Virus record (IMG/VR): IMGVR_UViG_3300017748_000005
Span: 1 to 64,000 of that record
Source: a virus
DNA length: 64,000 bases
Strand: one strand, 5' to 3'
The stretch's first letter is position 1. Each line of letters opens with the position of its first letter. The translations under genes were made by a program, and so were the position numbers. Positions 17,322 to 25,701 of this stretch are shown in pieces. The notes below the pieces were generated by a model, which searched no databases, had not been told where the DNA came from, and worked only from the letters and a program-made list of their open reading frames with translations.

Positions 17322-18488
17322 TCACACCTTATATTTGTTAGCAATTTTCTCTAAATCAGTGTCATACTTTTCTGGATCTGCTGTTGCGACCCAAGAAGGT
17401 GCTGGCTGACTATCCATGTCACCTAGATAACGTCCTTCAATTTGATCTGCTTTAGCCTGGTTATATAGAGGGTACAGTCCTGTTTTATAATCAAGGTTTG
17501 CTATACGCTGATTAGCACCAGTCTGATCTTCTGATCTGTTAATAGCCTGCGATGCCGTAGAGAAAGGATTGAAGTTAGTAGTTTGCCTGTTATACATATT
17601 CTCCAGCAATCCCATAGTGGCTGCTGAGCTGCCGAAGTTATCCATTCCGCCGCCTCCCATTCCCATGGCACCATCTTGGCTAACTACTCCGGAACTATTT
17701 GCATCACCACCAACACGTGACGACCCACCGCTTGAATTGCTATTGAATACAATACCTTGATCAATAATTCCGCTATTAAAGTTGCCATAGAAATTATTGC
17801 CGTCACCAATATCTGTATTCAGGTTATTATCTTTAATGCTGCTATCTACTGACGCTGAGCCGCCAGGAGCAAAGGGGCTTCCGGGCTGGGTGATCATTTC
17901 AGCGACATCCTTAACAGGCAACTTCTCAAGTTCAGGTTCGACCTGCATAGGAGGTGCGGTATCTATTACTGGAGTTCCGTCTCCAGGGTCAGTAATGTTT
18001 GTAGGTGTTTCGGAACCTAGAGCCGCCAGAGCATTATTAAGGTGCTTCTGCGCTCCACTACTCAACGAATAACCCTTAGTCTTAATATAGTCATTGACTT
18101 CAGTCGCAGAAAAGCCTTTGCCATTGTTATGGCCTTTGATACCTTTATCTCCAGTACCAAGCAATGCGATCATCTCTCCACCACGGATATCATTGCCACC
18201 TTCCTTGCCTTGATTCCTGACACTAATTTCGTCGGGATTAAAGTCACTAAGCCTGTCTACTGAAGTGAAATCATTCATGCGAGCTTGAGCACCCGCACCA
18301 ATTGTTCCACCCTCAGCTTTAAATTCATCATATTGACGTTGCTGCTCCTGAAGGCTCATGCCATCATTTCTAGACCGAGCAAGATCCTCTCTGCCAAGTA
18401 CATCTGATCCCTTGGAATAAGCTTCGAGACGTTTCTTAGTTTCAGTCCCAAGTTCGTAACCTTCCTCTGCGGGATTTTTCATTTCCAT
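17322..18488 (-). CDS. Disordered virion protein between portal and terminase (hypothetical)
   Basis: 388 residues. A charged helical N-terminus (EGYELGTETKKRLEAYSKGSD) is followed by a SAP-like segment (FSATEVNDYIKTKGYSLS) and a long Gly/Ser/Asn-rich middle part. The C-terminal helix is KYDTDLEKIANKYKV. It lies six bases after the terminase stop, so it is co-transcribed with it. Possibly an internal head protein; not recognised. Confidence 0.5.
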   Translation of the reverse strand: MEMKNPAEEGYELGTETKKRLEAYSKGSDVLGREDLARSRNDGMSLQEQQRQYDEFKAEGGTIGAGAQARMNDFTSVDRLSDFNPDEISVRNQGKEGGNDIRGGEMIALLGTGDKGIKGHNNGKGFSATEVNDYIKTKGYSLSSGAQKHLNNALAALGSETPTNITDPGDGTPVIDTAPPMQVEPELEKLPVKDVAEMITQPGSPFAPGGSASVDSSIKDNNLNTDIGDGNNFYGNFNSGIIDQGIVFNSNSSGGSSRVGGDANSSGVVSQDGAMGMGGGGMDNFGSSAATMGLLENMYNRQTTNFNPFSTASQAINRSEDQTGANQRIANLDYKTGLYPLYNQAKADQIEGRYLGDMDSQPAPSWVATADPEKYDTDLEKIANKYKV

Positions 18489-18493
18489 TACAC

Positions 18494-20032
18494 TTACTCT
18501 GAGAAGCTACTATCATTATATTCTAATTGTAACGCCCCTCTTCTTAACAAACCTCCCATGGTAAGCACCATTGAGTCAACAGCATCATCATGTGCAGTTT
18601 GTCCGAAATTCAATAGCTCATCTTCAAGGATGTCCCATTTCCGCCACTTATTCCATATCACCTTTTTGTGCTCATAAAGCCCTAGTACACCACGTAAACG
18701 TGATAACTTGTCGCCTTTAAATCCTTTTACCGGACTACAGCTTAGGTTATACAAGCCACGTTGCTCAAACATTACACGCTTAAAGTCACCTTCAAATGAC
18801 GATTGATAAGCTACAGCTTCTGGCCAGATTACACACGACGAAGTTGTAGGGAAATAATTACCATCTTCGTTCTCAAGAAGAATGTTCCAGTCCGAAAGCA
18901 TTTCACATAAAACATCCATCTTCTCAATGTTTCCCATTGACTTTATTCGTCGTTGATCTATTAAATATATTTTTCCATTATCAATACCTCCTAGCGTGAA
19001 AACTGTGTAATCATTCTTTTCGTTTAAACCTGCACTAAGGTCGATTCCAACTCCTATGCAATCAAATGATTCTGGTGTCACACCTTTGACGATCAGTTCA
19101 GGTGATAGCCCCACATCACCTGACTTTACAGCTGTATTTAAATACTGATATGCAAAAGCAATTCTGTCTTCTAGCTTTCGTTCATTCAAGTATTTCATCG
19201 ACCACATTTCTGGCCAATACGATCTCTGCCTACCTTCTGCGTCTGTTATCACCGCTTTCTGCACAATCTGTTTCCAGTTGTTCTTAGGAACGAAGAGAGT
19301 GGCATGTATGTCGTCGAAGTGGAACCTCGTTCCCAGGCAAATAGCGCGTGCCCCCTGAAACATCGTCGGTGCAATAACGTTAGACCACGTCTGTTCCATT
19401 TCACGACGTATGTCAGGGTTTGTGATTGACGCAGCGGATTTAATAGGGTCATCGATAAGCACCAACTGCGACCGTTTTGACGTGATCGCACCTTTGAGAC
19501 CTCCACAAGCAATGGTGAATGCCTCTTCACCAGCTGTGTCAATGCCTGCAAATTCATAGTCAATACTCCAGTATTCATCTGATCGCTTGATCTTTGATAG
19601 TCTTACCATTGGAAAGATTTCACGATACTTTGGACTGGAAAGTATTCCCTTAATCGTTGCACTTTTTGCTCGACTAATGTCAACCATATAAGCGATATAC
19701 AAAATGCGCAGCATCTTTTTCTCCGCTGCATGTCGTCCTATCATCCAAGCCGCAAACAACCCTAAAACTGTGCTTTTAGCTGATCCTCGTGGTGCAAGGA
19801 TTGAAGTATTTGGCCCAGCAATTCCGCTTAATACCTCACTATCCTCACCTGTACACAACTCATGATGCCATTCCATCATGTGTTTGGCAGGAGGCTTCCC
19901 CATGATCTTGCAGAAGGCCATGAAGTTATCTCTTGCTTCTAATACTTCTTCACTAGGTGGCTTTGTAGTTACCTTTGTTGCTTTCATCATCGCATTGCGA
20001 CGATACGCCAAAGAGATACTCACTCCTGACAT
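18494..20032 (-). CDS. terL: Terminase large subunit (packaging ATPase-nuclease)
   Basis: 512 residues. The Walker A motif is ILAPRGSAKSTVLGLFAAW and Walker B is QLVLIDDPIKSAAS with a following acidic residue. The C-terminal nuclease domain starts at GVGIDLSAGLNEKNDYTVFT, and HDDAVDSMVLTMGGLL gives its last acidic metal ligands. It translocates DNA into the prohead through the portal and cuts the concatemer. It lies after the presumed small terminase and precedes the portal, the usual order. Confidence 0.93.
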   Translation of the reverse strand: MSGVSISLAYRRNAMMKATKVTTKPPSEEVLEARDNFMAFCKIMGKPPAKHMMEWHHELCTGEDSEVLSGIAGPNTSILAPRGSAKSTVLGLFAAWMIGRHAAEKKMLRILYIAYMVDISRAKSATIKGILSSPKYREIFPMVRLSKIKRSDEYWSIDYEFAGIDTAGEEAFTIACGGLKGAITSKRSQLVLIDDPIKSAASITNPDIRREMEQTWSNVIAPTMFQGARAICLGTRFHFDDIHATLFVPKNNWKQIVQKAVITDAEGRQRSYWPEMWSMKYLNERKLEDRIAFAYQYLNTAVKSGDVGLSPELIVKGVTPESFDCIGVGIDLSAGLNEKNDYTVFTLGGIDNGKIYLIDQRRIKSMGNIEKMDVLCEMLSDWNILLENEDGNYFPTTSSCVIWPEAVAYQSSFEGDFKRVMFEQRGLYNLSCSPVKGFKGDKLSRLRGVLGLYEHKKVIWNKWRKWDILEDELLNFGQTAHDDAVDSMVLTMGGLLRRGALQLEYNDSSFSE

Positions 20033-20057
20033 TTATGTACCCCACTTTGATAACATT

Positions 20058-20318
20058 CTAACGCTCGGCTTCACGCTGAAATATACGATTTCTTGCTCGC
20101 GCCTTCGCCTCCATAATTCTGTTTTGCTCTCTAGTTATTGCATATGCTATCGCCATTTCTTGCGCATACCTAGCAGCAGCATATTCCCCAGGGTTATATC
20201 CCAGAATACTTTCCCATCTCAAATGAGGCATACCTGGCAGTGCCTTGTAGTGATGAGTATTAAGTGCTGATACCTGAGCACTTTTAATTTCTGGTAGCTC
20301 TGGAATTTCTGGAATCAT
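20058..20318 (-). CDS. Small helical protein before the terminase (hypothetical)
   Basis: 86 residues. The N-terminus is proline-rich (MIPEIPELPEIKSAQ). The C-terminal half is one long basic helix (YAAARYAQEMAIAYAITREQ, then KARARNRIFQREAER). It overlaps the end of the 180-residue gene by one base and precedes terL. It may assist packaging; unproven. Confidence 0.45.
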   Translation of the reverse strand: MIPEIPELPEIKSAQVSALNTHHYKALPGMPHLRWESILGYNPGEYAAARYAQEMAIAYAITREQNRIMEAKARARNRIFQREAER

Positions 20319-20860
20319 TAGTTTGTCAACTCAGAGTATAGTTTCGCCCATGTTGCCTGAATTGCGTTTTCAATTGCTTCAGCAAATTGTGGATCATCTT
20401 TAAATATCATTGTCATCTCTCGCATAACTTTATCAGCACCAGCTAATATCAATCCTCGTTTGTCGGTAGACTTATTCATGCGCTCACTTGTTTCAATATG
20501 GCTCCTGAGTTCTTTTTCAAGTGCACCCAGCCGAGCAGCCCCGTTATCACCCTTAATCTCTCCAGACGTAATCGCCATACGAAGCTCTTGAATATCAGAA
20601 TGCAAGGCAGTGATTTCGCTGTTTAGGATCCCTCGTCGGTCAAGCTTCTTGTACTTCATCTTGACCCATCGAGACATATCATTGAATGATCCTGGATAGT
20701 CAAGTATTCCTGCATATACCCAAATTTCAATAATGCTTGGAGTATATTCAGCAAATTCTTTGAAGTCTTCCGCATCTGCAGCAGGGAGCGAATCAAGCCA
20801 TTCGTCTACATAGCTGACGTATACCTTGCTCCCTATTGTGGCTTTTGTCTGCGTACTCAT
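20318..20860 (-). CDS. Possible small terminase subunit
   Basis: 180 residues, helical. Residues 38-75 (FAEYTPSIIEIWVYAGILDYPGSFNDMSRWV) look like a helix-turn-helix-bearing N-terminal domain. A coiled-coil-like central region (LNSEITALHSDIQELRMAITSG) and further helices follow. Size, architecture and position two genes upstream of terL fit TerS, which recognises phage DNA. No diagnostic motif exists, so this is inference from context. Confidence 0.5.
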   Translation of the reverse strand: MSTQTKATIGSKVYVSYVDEWLDSLPAADAEDFKEFAEYTPSIIEIWVYAGILDYPGSFNDMSRWVKMKYKKLDRRGILNSEITALHSDIQELRMAITSGEIKGDNGAARLGALEKELRSHIETSERMNKSTDKRGLILAGADKVMREMTMIFKDDPQFAEAIENAIQATWAKLYSELTN

Positions 20861-22251
20861 CAGAACATTCCTGCAAGACTCCGGGCATAACCGGATTGAT
20901 TCTTGCGATCTCTCTCGGTGTTCTTCTGTTCGTTATCTTGTAGCTTGCGGCTCTGGGCTCCTTGACCACGGATTTGCTGCATAGCTTGTTCGCCTTGCTG
21001 CCTACCTGTCTTCAAGTCAGCGCTTGACTGAGCGCCTATGCCCCTCACGTTGGCATCGCTGGAGGCCTCTATTTGTTGAAGCGCCTGTAGACCTTGCTGA
21101 GTGCCTTTTCGGATATCTTGATCACCTTGTGCACCGATTTGAGTTACGGCTGCATCGCTACTTGCACCAATTTGTTCAACAGCTTGATCTCCACTCATTT
21201 CCTGAAGGCGTGCACTTTGATCACCTTGTGCATCAATTTGCTTTACAGCCTCAACCCCTTGTGCACCGATATTCGCTAGCGATTGTTGACCTTGCTGCTC
21301 ACCTACTGCTAACTGACTTTCAGTGCCTGCTTGAATTTGTTGCAGGGCTTGTTCACCTGACATTTGCTGGAGCGTCTGCTCATTTATTCCTTGTGCACGC
21401 AGTTGTTCAAGAGCTTGATCTCCAGTCATTTCTTGAAGGCGTGCGCTTTGATCACCTTGTGCATTAATTTGCTCTAAGGCTTGCTGGCCAGCCACGCTTT
21501 GCATCTGCTGTTGGCTACTAATACTCGTATTTAACTGATCCATTGCTTGCTGACCGGCAACACCTTGCATCTGCTGCTGATTAGCAATATCAGCGCCTTG
21601 CATTGTTTGCTGATTCTGGATGCTTTCTTGAAGCTGAGCCATAGATTGGTCACCTTGCAGAACTTGCAATCCTTGTTGTATTTGTCCTGAAAGATCTAAG
21701 TTCTGACGTTCTTGTGCACCCTGCTCTTGGAGATTAAGCCTGTTTTCTGTACCCTCCAGCATTGTCTGATTTTGCTGCAAATTCGCTGCGTGAGTTTGCA
21801 ATGCTGTGGCTCGCTGCGCTTCGTTTGTAGAGAAGCGATTCTGATAGTCAAATTCTGCACCCATACGGTTCATTCCGTATGTGTACTCATCCTGCATAAT
21901 CTGCGCTTGATTGCGCTGTTCCAGATCAGCAGCCTGGTTCATTGCCTGTGAAGCAATGGCCTGGTTCTGGTATGCCATCTGGGTGGCCATCTGCGTATCA
22001 AACGCAGACTGAACCATGTTTGCTTGGAATGTATTTCTTATCGCTTGCAAGCCAGGGTTATCATCTCCAGCATCGCTATACAAATTATCCCTAGCTTCCG
22101 CAAGATTAAATTGTCCACCCTGGCTCATCGTATCAGGAGCCTCATATTGAACAGCCTCCACATTATTATTGCTTAAGTCTCTTATAGGCATGCCCTCTAC
22201 TGATGCTGAGTATTTCTGATCTTCAGTTTGTGTCTTCTTCTTGATGGCCAT
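20860..22251 (-). CDS. Gln/Ala-rich repeat virion protein
   Basis: 463 residues. From about residue 215 to 440 it consists of imperfect repeats of 11 and 22 residues built on GDQALEQINAQ and GDQSARLQEMS. Hydrophobic residues recur at fixed spacing, giving an amphipathic, rod-like helix. The N-terminal 190 residues are helical and Met/Gln-rich. There are almost no aromatic residues. It may be an internal or ejection protein forming a fibrous or lipid-binding bundle. It is divergent from the transglycosylase gene and shares a 60-bp promoter region with it. Confidence 0.6.
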   Translation of the reverse strand: MAIKKKTQTEDQKYSASVEGMPIRDLSNNNVEAVQYEAPDTMSQGGQFNLAEARDNLYSDAGDDNPGLQAIRNTFQANMVQSAFDTQMATQMAYQNQAIASQAMNQAADLEQRNQAQIMQDEYTYGMNRMGAEFDYQNRFSTNEAQRATALQTHAANLQQNQTMLEGTENRLNLQEQGAQERQNLDLSGQIQQGLQVLQGDQSMAQLQESIQNQQTMQGADIANQQQMQGVAGQQAMDQLNTSISSQQQMQSVAGQQALEQINAQGDQSARLQEMTGDQALEQLRAQGINEQTLQQMSGEQALQQIQAGTESQLAVGEQQGQQSLANIGAQGVEAVKQIDAQGDQSARLQEMSGDQAVEQIGASSDAAVTQIGAQGDQDIRKGTQQGLQALQQIEASSDANVRGIGAQSSADLKTGRQQGEQAMQQIRGQGAQSRKLQDNEQKNTERDRKNQSGYARSLAGMF

Positions 22252-22278
22252 TGCGCCTATGCAATCACTATTAATTAC

Positions 22279-22284
22279 ATTCTA
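22279..22284 (-). promoter_or_regulatory. TAGAAT late-type -10 box (divergent pair, minus)
   Basis: TAGAAT on the minus strand, 28 nt before the repeat-protein gene; part of the palindrome ACATTCTACAATGT. Confidence 0.55.
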
Positions 22285-22288
22285 CAAT
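22283..22288 (+). promoter_or_regulatory. TACAAT late-type -10 box (divergent pair, plus)
   Basis: TACAAT on the plus strand, 23 nt before the transglycosylase gene; it overlaps the minus-strand TAGAAT by two bases. Confidence 0.55.
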
Positions 22289-22311
22289 GTAGATATTGAT
22301 TGGAATTTGAT

Positions 22312-23223
22312 ATGCGTTTTGCTGCCAACGCTAGTGCGAGTAATTATATTGCTGCAGGACGTAATGCAGCGGCTGCGGCTGCAAGTATTCAAGAGACTGC
22401 ACGAGCATTCTCCCCTAATTACACTGACCTTGCTACAGAAGATTTAAAACAGCAAGCACTAAATTTTCAACAAAAAGTAAAAGATACTGCTGAAACTACT
22501 CAGATTGGTATGAAGTTAGACGCTAATATAAAGCTTGCTGAATTAGAAGTAGAAAATGCAAAGTCACGTGCTGACGCAAATTCCGGTTTACGTAAGGCAG
22601 GAGCAATTGCTGCTGCCGGTAAGTTGGCATATGAGGGCCTTAGGAAGCCTATTGAGCGTCCTGAGTTTGATGACGGTGGTCTCCGAGATTACTACCGTGG
22701 GAAAATGACAGGGCTAGAGCAAGAGATTGCGGATCTGAAAGAAAAGCCCTTAGATGTTTACAAAGGTGGAGAAGAATATGATCCAAACAAAAACTATGGT
22801 GGAGTCCCTTCCAGGGGGCCAGTTTCGTCAAATGATATGTTGAAGGCCGGTGAGAATCCATCTGGTGGCGACACTCTTGGATTCAATCAATTGCGTGCTC
22901 TCGCGGAGCAAGCTGGATTCAAAGGAGAGAAGGCTGACATCATGGCCGCCATCTCATTAGGAGAATCTGGGGGGCGGGTTGCTATAGACACCGTTCAATC
23001 AGGTCTTGATCGGAATATGTCAAATGAGTATTCAATTGGAGCTACTCAAATTAATGTCCAAGCACATGGAGATAAGCTGCGATCACTTGGCTACACCGAG
23101 GAGGATATGCGTGATCCTGTGAAGAACTTCCAAGTAGCTAAAATGGTGCACGACGAAGTGGGAGGATTCACCCCTTGGACTGTCTTCAAAGACAAAAAAC
23201 ACGTAGAGTACTTACCTAGATAA
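22312..23223 (+). CDS. Virion-associated lytic transglycosylase
   Basis: 303 residues from the ATG at 22312; a TTG four codons earlier is possible. The N-terminal 100 residues are Ala-rich helices (YIAAGRNAAAAAASIQETA), the middle is disordered, and residues 195-300 form a lysozyme/SLT-like domain. The catalytic glutamate is E218 in MAAISLGESGGRVA, followed by YSIGATQINVQAHGDKLRSL. It would open peptidoglycan locally for DNA entry rather than act as an endolysin, because it sits among virion genes and has a long helical N-terminus. It is the only rightward gene of the ejection cluster. Confidence 0.8.
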   Translation: MRFAANASASNYIAAGRNAAAAAASIQETARAFSPNYTDLATEDLKQQALNFQQKVKDTAETTQIGMKLDANIKLAELEVENAKSRADANSGLRKAGAIAAAGKLAYEGLRKPIERPEFDDGGLRDYYRGKMTGLEQEIADLKEKPLDVYKGGEEYDPNKNYGGVPSRGPVSSNDMLKAGENPSGGDTLGFNQLRALAEQAGFKGEKADIMAAISLGESGGRVAIDTVQSGLDRNMSNEYSIGATQINVQAHGDKLRSLGYTEEDMRDPVKNFQVAKMVHDEVGGFTPWTVFKDKKHVEYLPR

Positions 23224-24000
23224 TCAGGCAAAGAATGACATTGTCAGGCTGCTAAGTGCAGCTGCGATGTTGTCTTGACGATTACGAGCATCCAACTCAC
23301 GCTTATATGCAAGATCTGCCTTATGCAGACGCTCAGCACTATTGAGTTTCAACATAGCAAGTTCTTGATTACCCATACGTGTTTCCTTGCTTTCAATCAA
23401 GCGATCACGGCGTAGCTGTGCATCTTGCCTTCGAGCATAGGCTCGTTCATCATCAACCCTATTTTCCCGAAAGATCTGCCGATTCCGATCATCAAGCATT
23501 CGTTGATACTCAGGTGTGGCTCTCTTTTTCCTGTCAGCGCTCTCCTCAGCTAATACATACAGTGCATCAGTTACTTCTTGACCATAGCCAGGTCCATCGC
23601 CTAAAATATTTTTAATTTCTGCCCCCGTTGCACCAGATCGCCTAGCCAGAGTCTTAGCAATGCCGGTTTCTTTAAAATCAGCTCCTTTCTTATTTAGGTT
23701 ACTAACACTGCTGTTTGTTGTTAGCTCAGGATTCAATCCTGCATTTTTTAGAATGTCGTACCCGGCTGCTCCTTCAAGCTCTTGCTGTTTAATCTCATAG
23801 TACCGAGCTTTCTTTTCTTCGTCACTAATACCTGAAAGCCTTTCCCAAAAGCCTGCACCTTCAACTTCTTTAGTTATAGGGTCAACACTAGGTACATAAT
23901 TCCGGTTCTTGATGCCGCCTCCGAAGGCACCCATGAAACCGTCATACCAGTTTTCCTGTTGGTTGCCTGTGTTGATAATATCTTTTAAAAGTTGGGCCAT
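23224..24000 (-). CDS. Internal virion protein (hypothetical, helical)
   Basis: 258 residues from the ATG at 23998-24000, which overlaps the stop of the upstream gene (ATGA). A tryptophan-containing N-terminus (NQQENWYDGFMGAFGGGIKN) is followed by a very charged long helix (RNRQIFRENRVDDERAYARR and onward). It converges with the transglycosylase gene with no gap. Likely an ejection-complex or core protein. Confidence 0.5.
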   Translation of the reverse strand: MAQLLKDIINTGNQQENWYDGFMGAFGGGIKNRNYVPSVDPITKEVEGAGFWERLSGISDEEKKARYYEIKQQELEGAAGYDILKNAGLNPELTTNSSVSNLNKKGADFKETGIAKTLARRSGATGAEIKNILGDGPGYGQEVTDALYVLAEESADRKKRATPEYQRMLDDRNRQIFRENRVDDERAYARRQDAQLRRDRLIESKETRMGNQELAMLKLNSAERLHKADLAYKRELDARNRQDNIAAALSSLTMSFFA

Positions 24001-24572
24001 CAAACCATACCTGAACTACTGAGCATTTCCATGAGTTCACGTTTGCGACGTTCCTCTTGGGACTCAATTCCCAGCAGACCGCCTAAACCTTGAACTCCAT
24101 CTGAAACCATTTTACCTAGACCGGCACCGGCAGCCATTCCTAGCGGTCCGCCAGGGGCTCCTAAGAATCCACCAATTGCCATTGCTGTACCGTCCATAAC
24201 CTTATTGGCTGCACTATCACCACCAAAGACAATATCGCCAGCACCTAAGACACCGCCAACGGCACCTGCAGCTGGAAGAGCCTTCAATAGTCCTAAAGCT
24301 TTCGCACTACCAGCAAAGCGACCCACTGCGCTACCTGCTCTTGTTGCACCGCCTGCACGTCCGATCAATCCAGTAAGCCTTTCTTGTGCTGAGTTTGCAA
24401 ACGGGGTGACCGCTTTGTCGTACTTAGCAACGCCTTGCCCTAAGCCGGCTGCACTATCAAGCATTAAGTTGCCTAAACCACTTCCAGCATCATTAGTAGG
24501 CATACCAGGGAATACTCCCGTGAGCATGCTCATTTCTAAAAGCCGTTTGTATTCCTCGTCAGTAGGTCTCAT
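24000..24572 (-). CDS. Glycine-zipper membrane protein of the ejection cluster
   Basis: 190 residues. Several long Gly/Ala hydrophobic stretches (LLKALPAAGAVGGVLGAGDI; AMAIGGFLGAPGGPLGMAAG) with small-residue spacing are flanked by charged ends. This is typical of ejected proteins that insert in the host envelope. Both ends overlap neighbours by four bases or less, indicating coupled translation. A holin-like role is an alternative. Confidence 0.55.
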   Translation of the reverse strand: MRPTDEEYKRLLEMSMLTGVFPGMPTNDAGSGLGNLMLDSAAGLGQGVAKYDKAVTPFANSAQERLTGLIGRAGGATRAGSAVGRFAGSAKALGLLKALPAAGAVGGVLGAGDIVFGGDSAANKVMDGTAMAIGGFLGAPGGPLGMAAGAGLGKMVSDGVQGLGGLLGIESQEERRKRELMEMLSSSGMV

Positions 24573-25216
24573 TGTTCTAGTGCCTCTAAGCGTGATTCAA
24601 GCTCCTGAATAGATTGTACTAAAACTGCGATCAATTCATTCATATCGATCATCATCAGCTCGCCTTTGTCATCACTATAAATATGATCTGGCATTGCATT
24701 CTCATATTCTTGAGCAACGAAGCCGTAATGCTTACGCCAGGGTTCAAATGTAAATGATTTCTTGTATTGGAAACTCACAGGCCTCAGTTTCCGGATAATG
24801 TCTAGTCCGTCGTTGATTTCTGTAATACAATCTTTTGTCCTTTCATCACACAGCATTAGTGGTGCAAGTTTGCCCACTGCACCTAGTGCACTGCCAAGCA
24901 TTGCTCCTTTAGATCGCTTCGATGCTGCGTCTTTCATTGCCTTGGCCTTAATTTCAGCAGCTTCTACTTTTGCTTGTGCAATCATTCCTGTCTGGGTAAT
25001 AGATGCTTTAGCGGCCATTACACTTCGTTTCTTAGCTCCTTCAGCGGCCATTGATGTTCTTCCAATTTGGCCATATTTTGGAGCCCTACTTCTTACGGCT
25101 CGAAACGACTGTGACCCTGTAGCCATACCACCGGCTTGCGCAATCCCCTGACCACCACGGCCAGAGAATTGAAAACCAGAGAGGTTCAATTTAGCGCCTG
25201 ATCCTGCAAATCTCAT
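24569..25216 (-). CDS. Protein with C-terminal S74-type intramolecular chaperone domain
   Basis: 215 residues from the ATG at 25214-25216. Residues 1-120 are Gly/Ala/Ser-rich and then helical (AKVEAAEIKAKAMKDAASKR). From residue 123 the sequence reads CDERTKDCITEINDGLDIIR, then HYGFVAQEYENAMPD and a terminal coiled coil (AVLVQSIQELESRLEALE). This matches the peptidase S74 / endosialidase chaperone domain of trimeric fibres, but the usual Ser at the self-cleavage site (S-D-x-R-x-K) is Cys here. The domain is attached to a membrane-active-like part instead of a fibre shaft. Confidence 0.75.
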   Translation of the reverse strand: MRFAGSGAKLNLSGFQFSGRGGQGIAQAGGMATGSQSFRAVRSRAPKYGQIGRTSMAAEGAKKRSVMAAKASITQTGMIAQAKVEAAEIKAKAMKDAASKRSKGAMLGSALGAVGKLAPLMLCDERTKDCITEINDGLDIIRKLRPVSFQYKKSFTFEPWRKHYGFVAQEYENAMPDHIYSDDKGELMMIDMNELIAVLVQSIQELESRLEALEQ

Positions 25217-25218
25217 GA

Positions 25219-25674
25219 TCAATACCCAAATGTAGTTCCAGCAGGCAAGAAGCTGAAGTTCTTCATTGCATCACCAGCGAATCGAGTGCCAAAGCCGCCT
25301 TGCGAAGACCACATTTCCGGTGAAGTGTGATTCATATCGCTGAAGCCATACATTTTATCATCGACAAAATCGCCTCCACTGACTTTATCGGCTCCACCGA
25401 GGTTCATACCACCAACAAAACTCGTTAATCCGCTTAGTCCTCCGCTAAGAGCTGAAGACATGGCGGATGAGCCTGCTGCAGAAGTTTGTGCTTCTGCATT
25501 CGCTTTGGCTGCAGCAATAAGACCTTCCGCTTGTAGCCCAGCTCTATGCGTATCTCTTTGACCAGCTATGTCAGTAGTGAACCCTTTCGCATCGTCAACT
25601 AATCCTTGAGACGCTAATTCGTCTAAACCTAGACTTGGACCTAAGTAGGATGATATGTTTGGAGTAAATCCCAT
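25219..25674 (-). CDS. Virion protein (hypothetical, Gly/Ser/Ala-rich)
   Basis: 151 residues. The N-terminal helical part (GLDELASQGLVDDAKGFTTD) is followed by an Ala/Ser/Gly-rich hydrophobic segment (SSAMSSALSGGLSGLTSFVG) and an aromatic C-terminus (FLPAGTTFGY). The stop and the next start form TGATCATG. Possibly another ejection protein. AT-rich TATATT/TATAAA sequence lies about 25 nt upstream. Confidence 0.5.
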   Translation of the reverse strand: MGFTPNISSYLGPSLGLDELASQGLVDDAKGFTTDIAGQRDTHRAGLQAEGLIAAAKANAEAQTSAAGSSAMSSALSGGLSGLTSFVGGMNLGGADKVSGGDFVDDKMYGFSDMNHTSPEMWSSQGGFGTRFAGDAMKNFSFLPAGTTFGY

Positions 25675-25701
25675 GGTAAGCCCCTATATATTTATATATT
25701 A

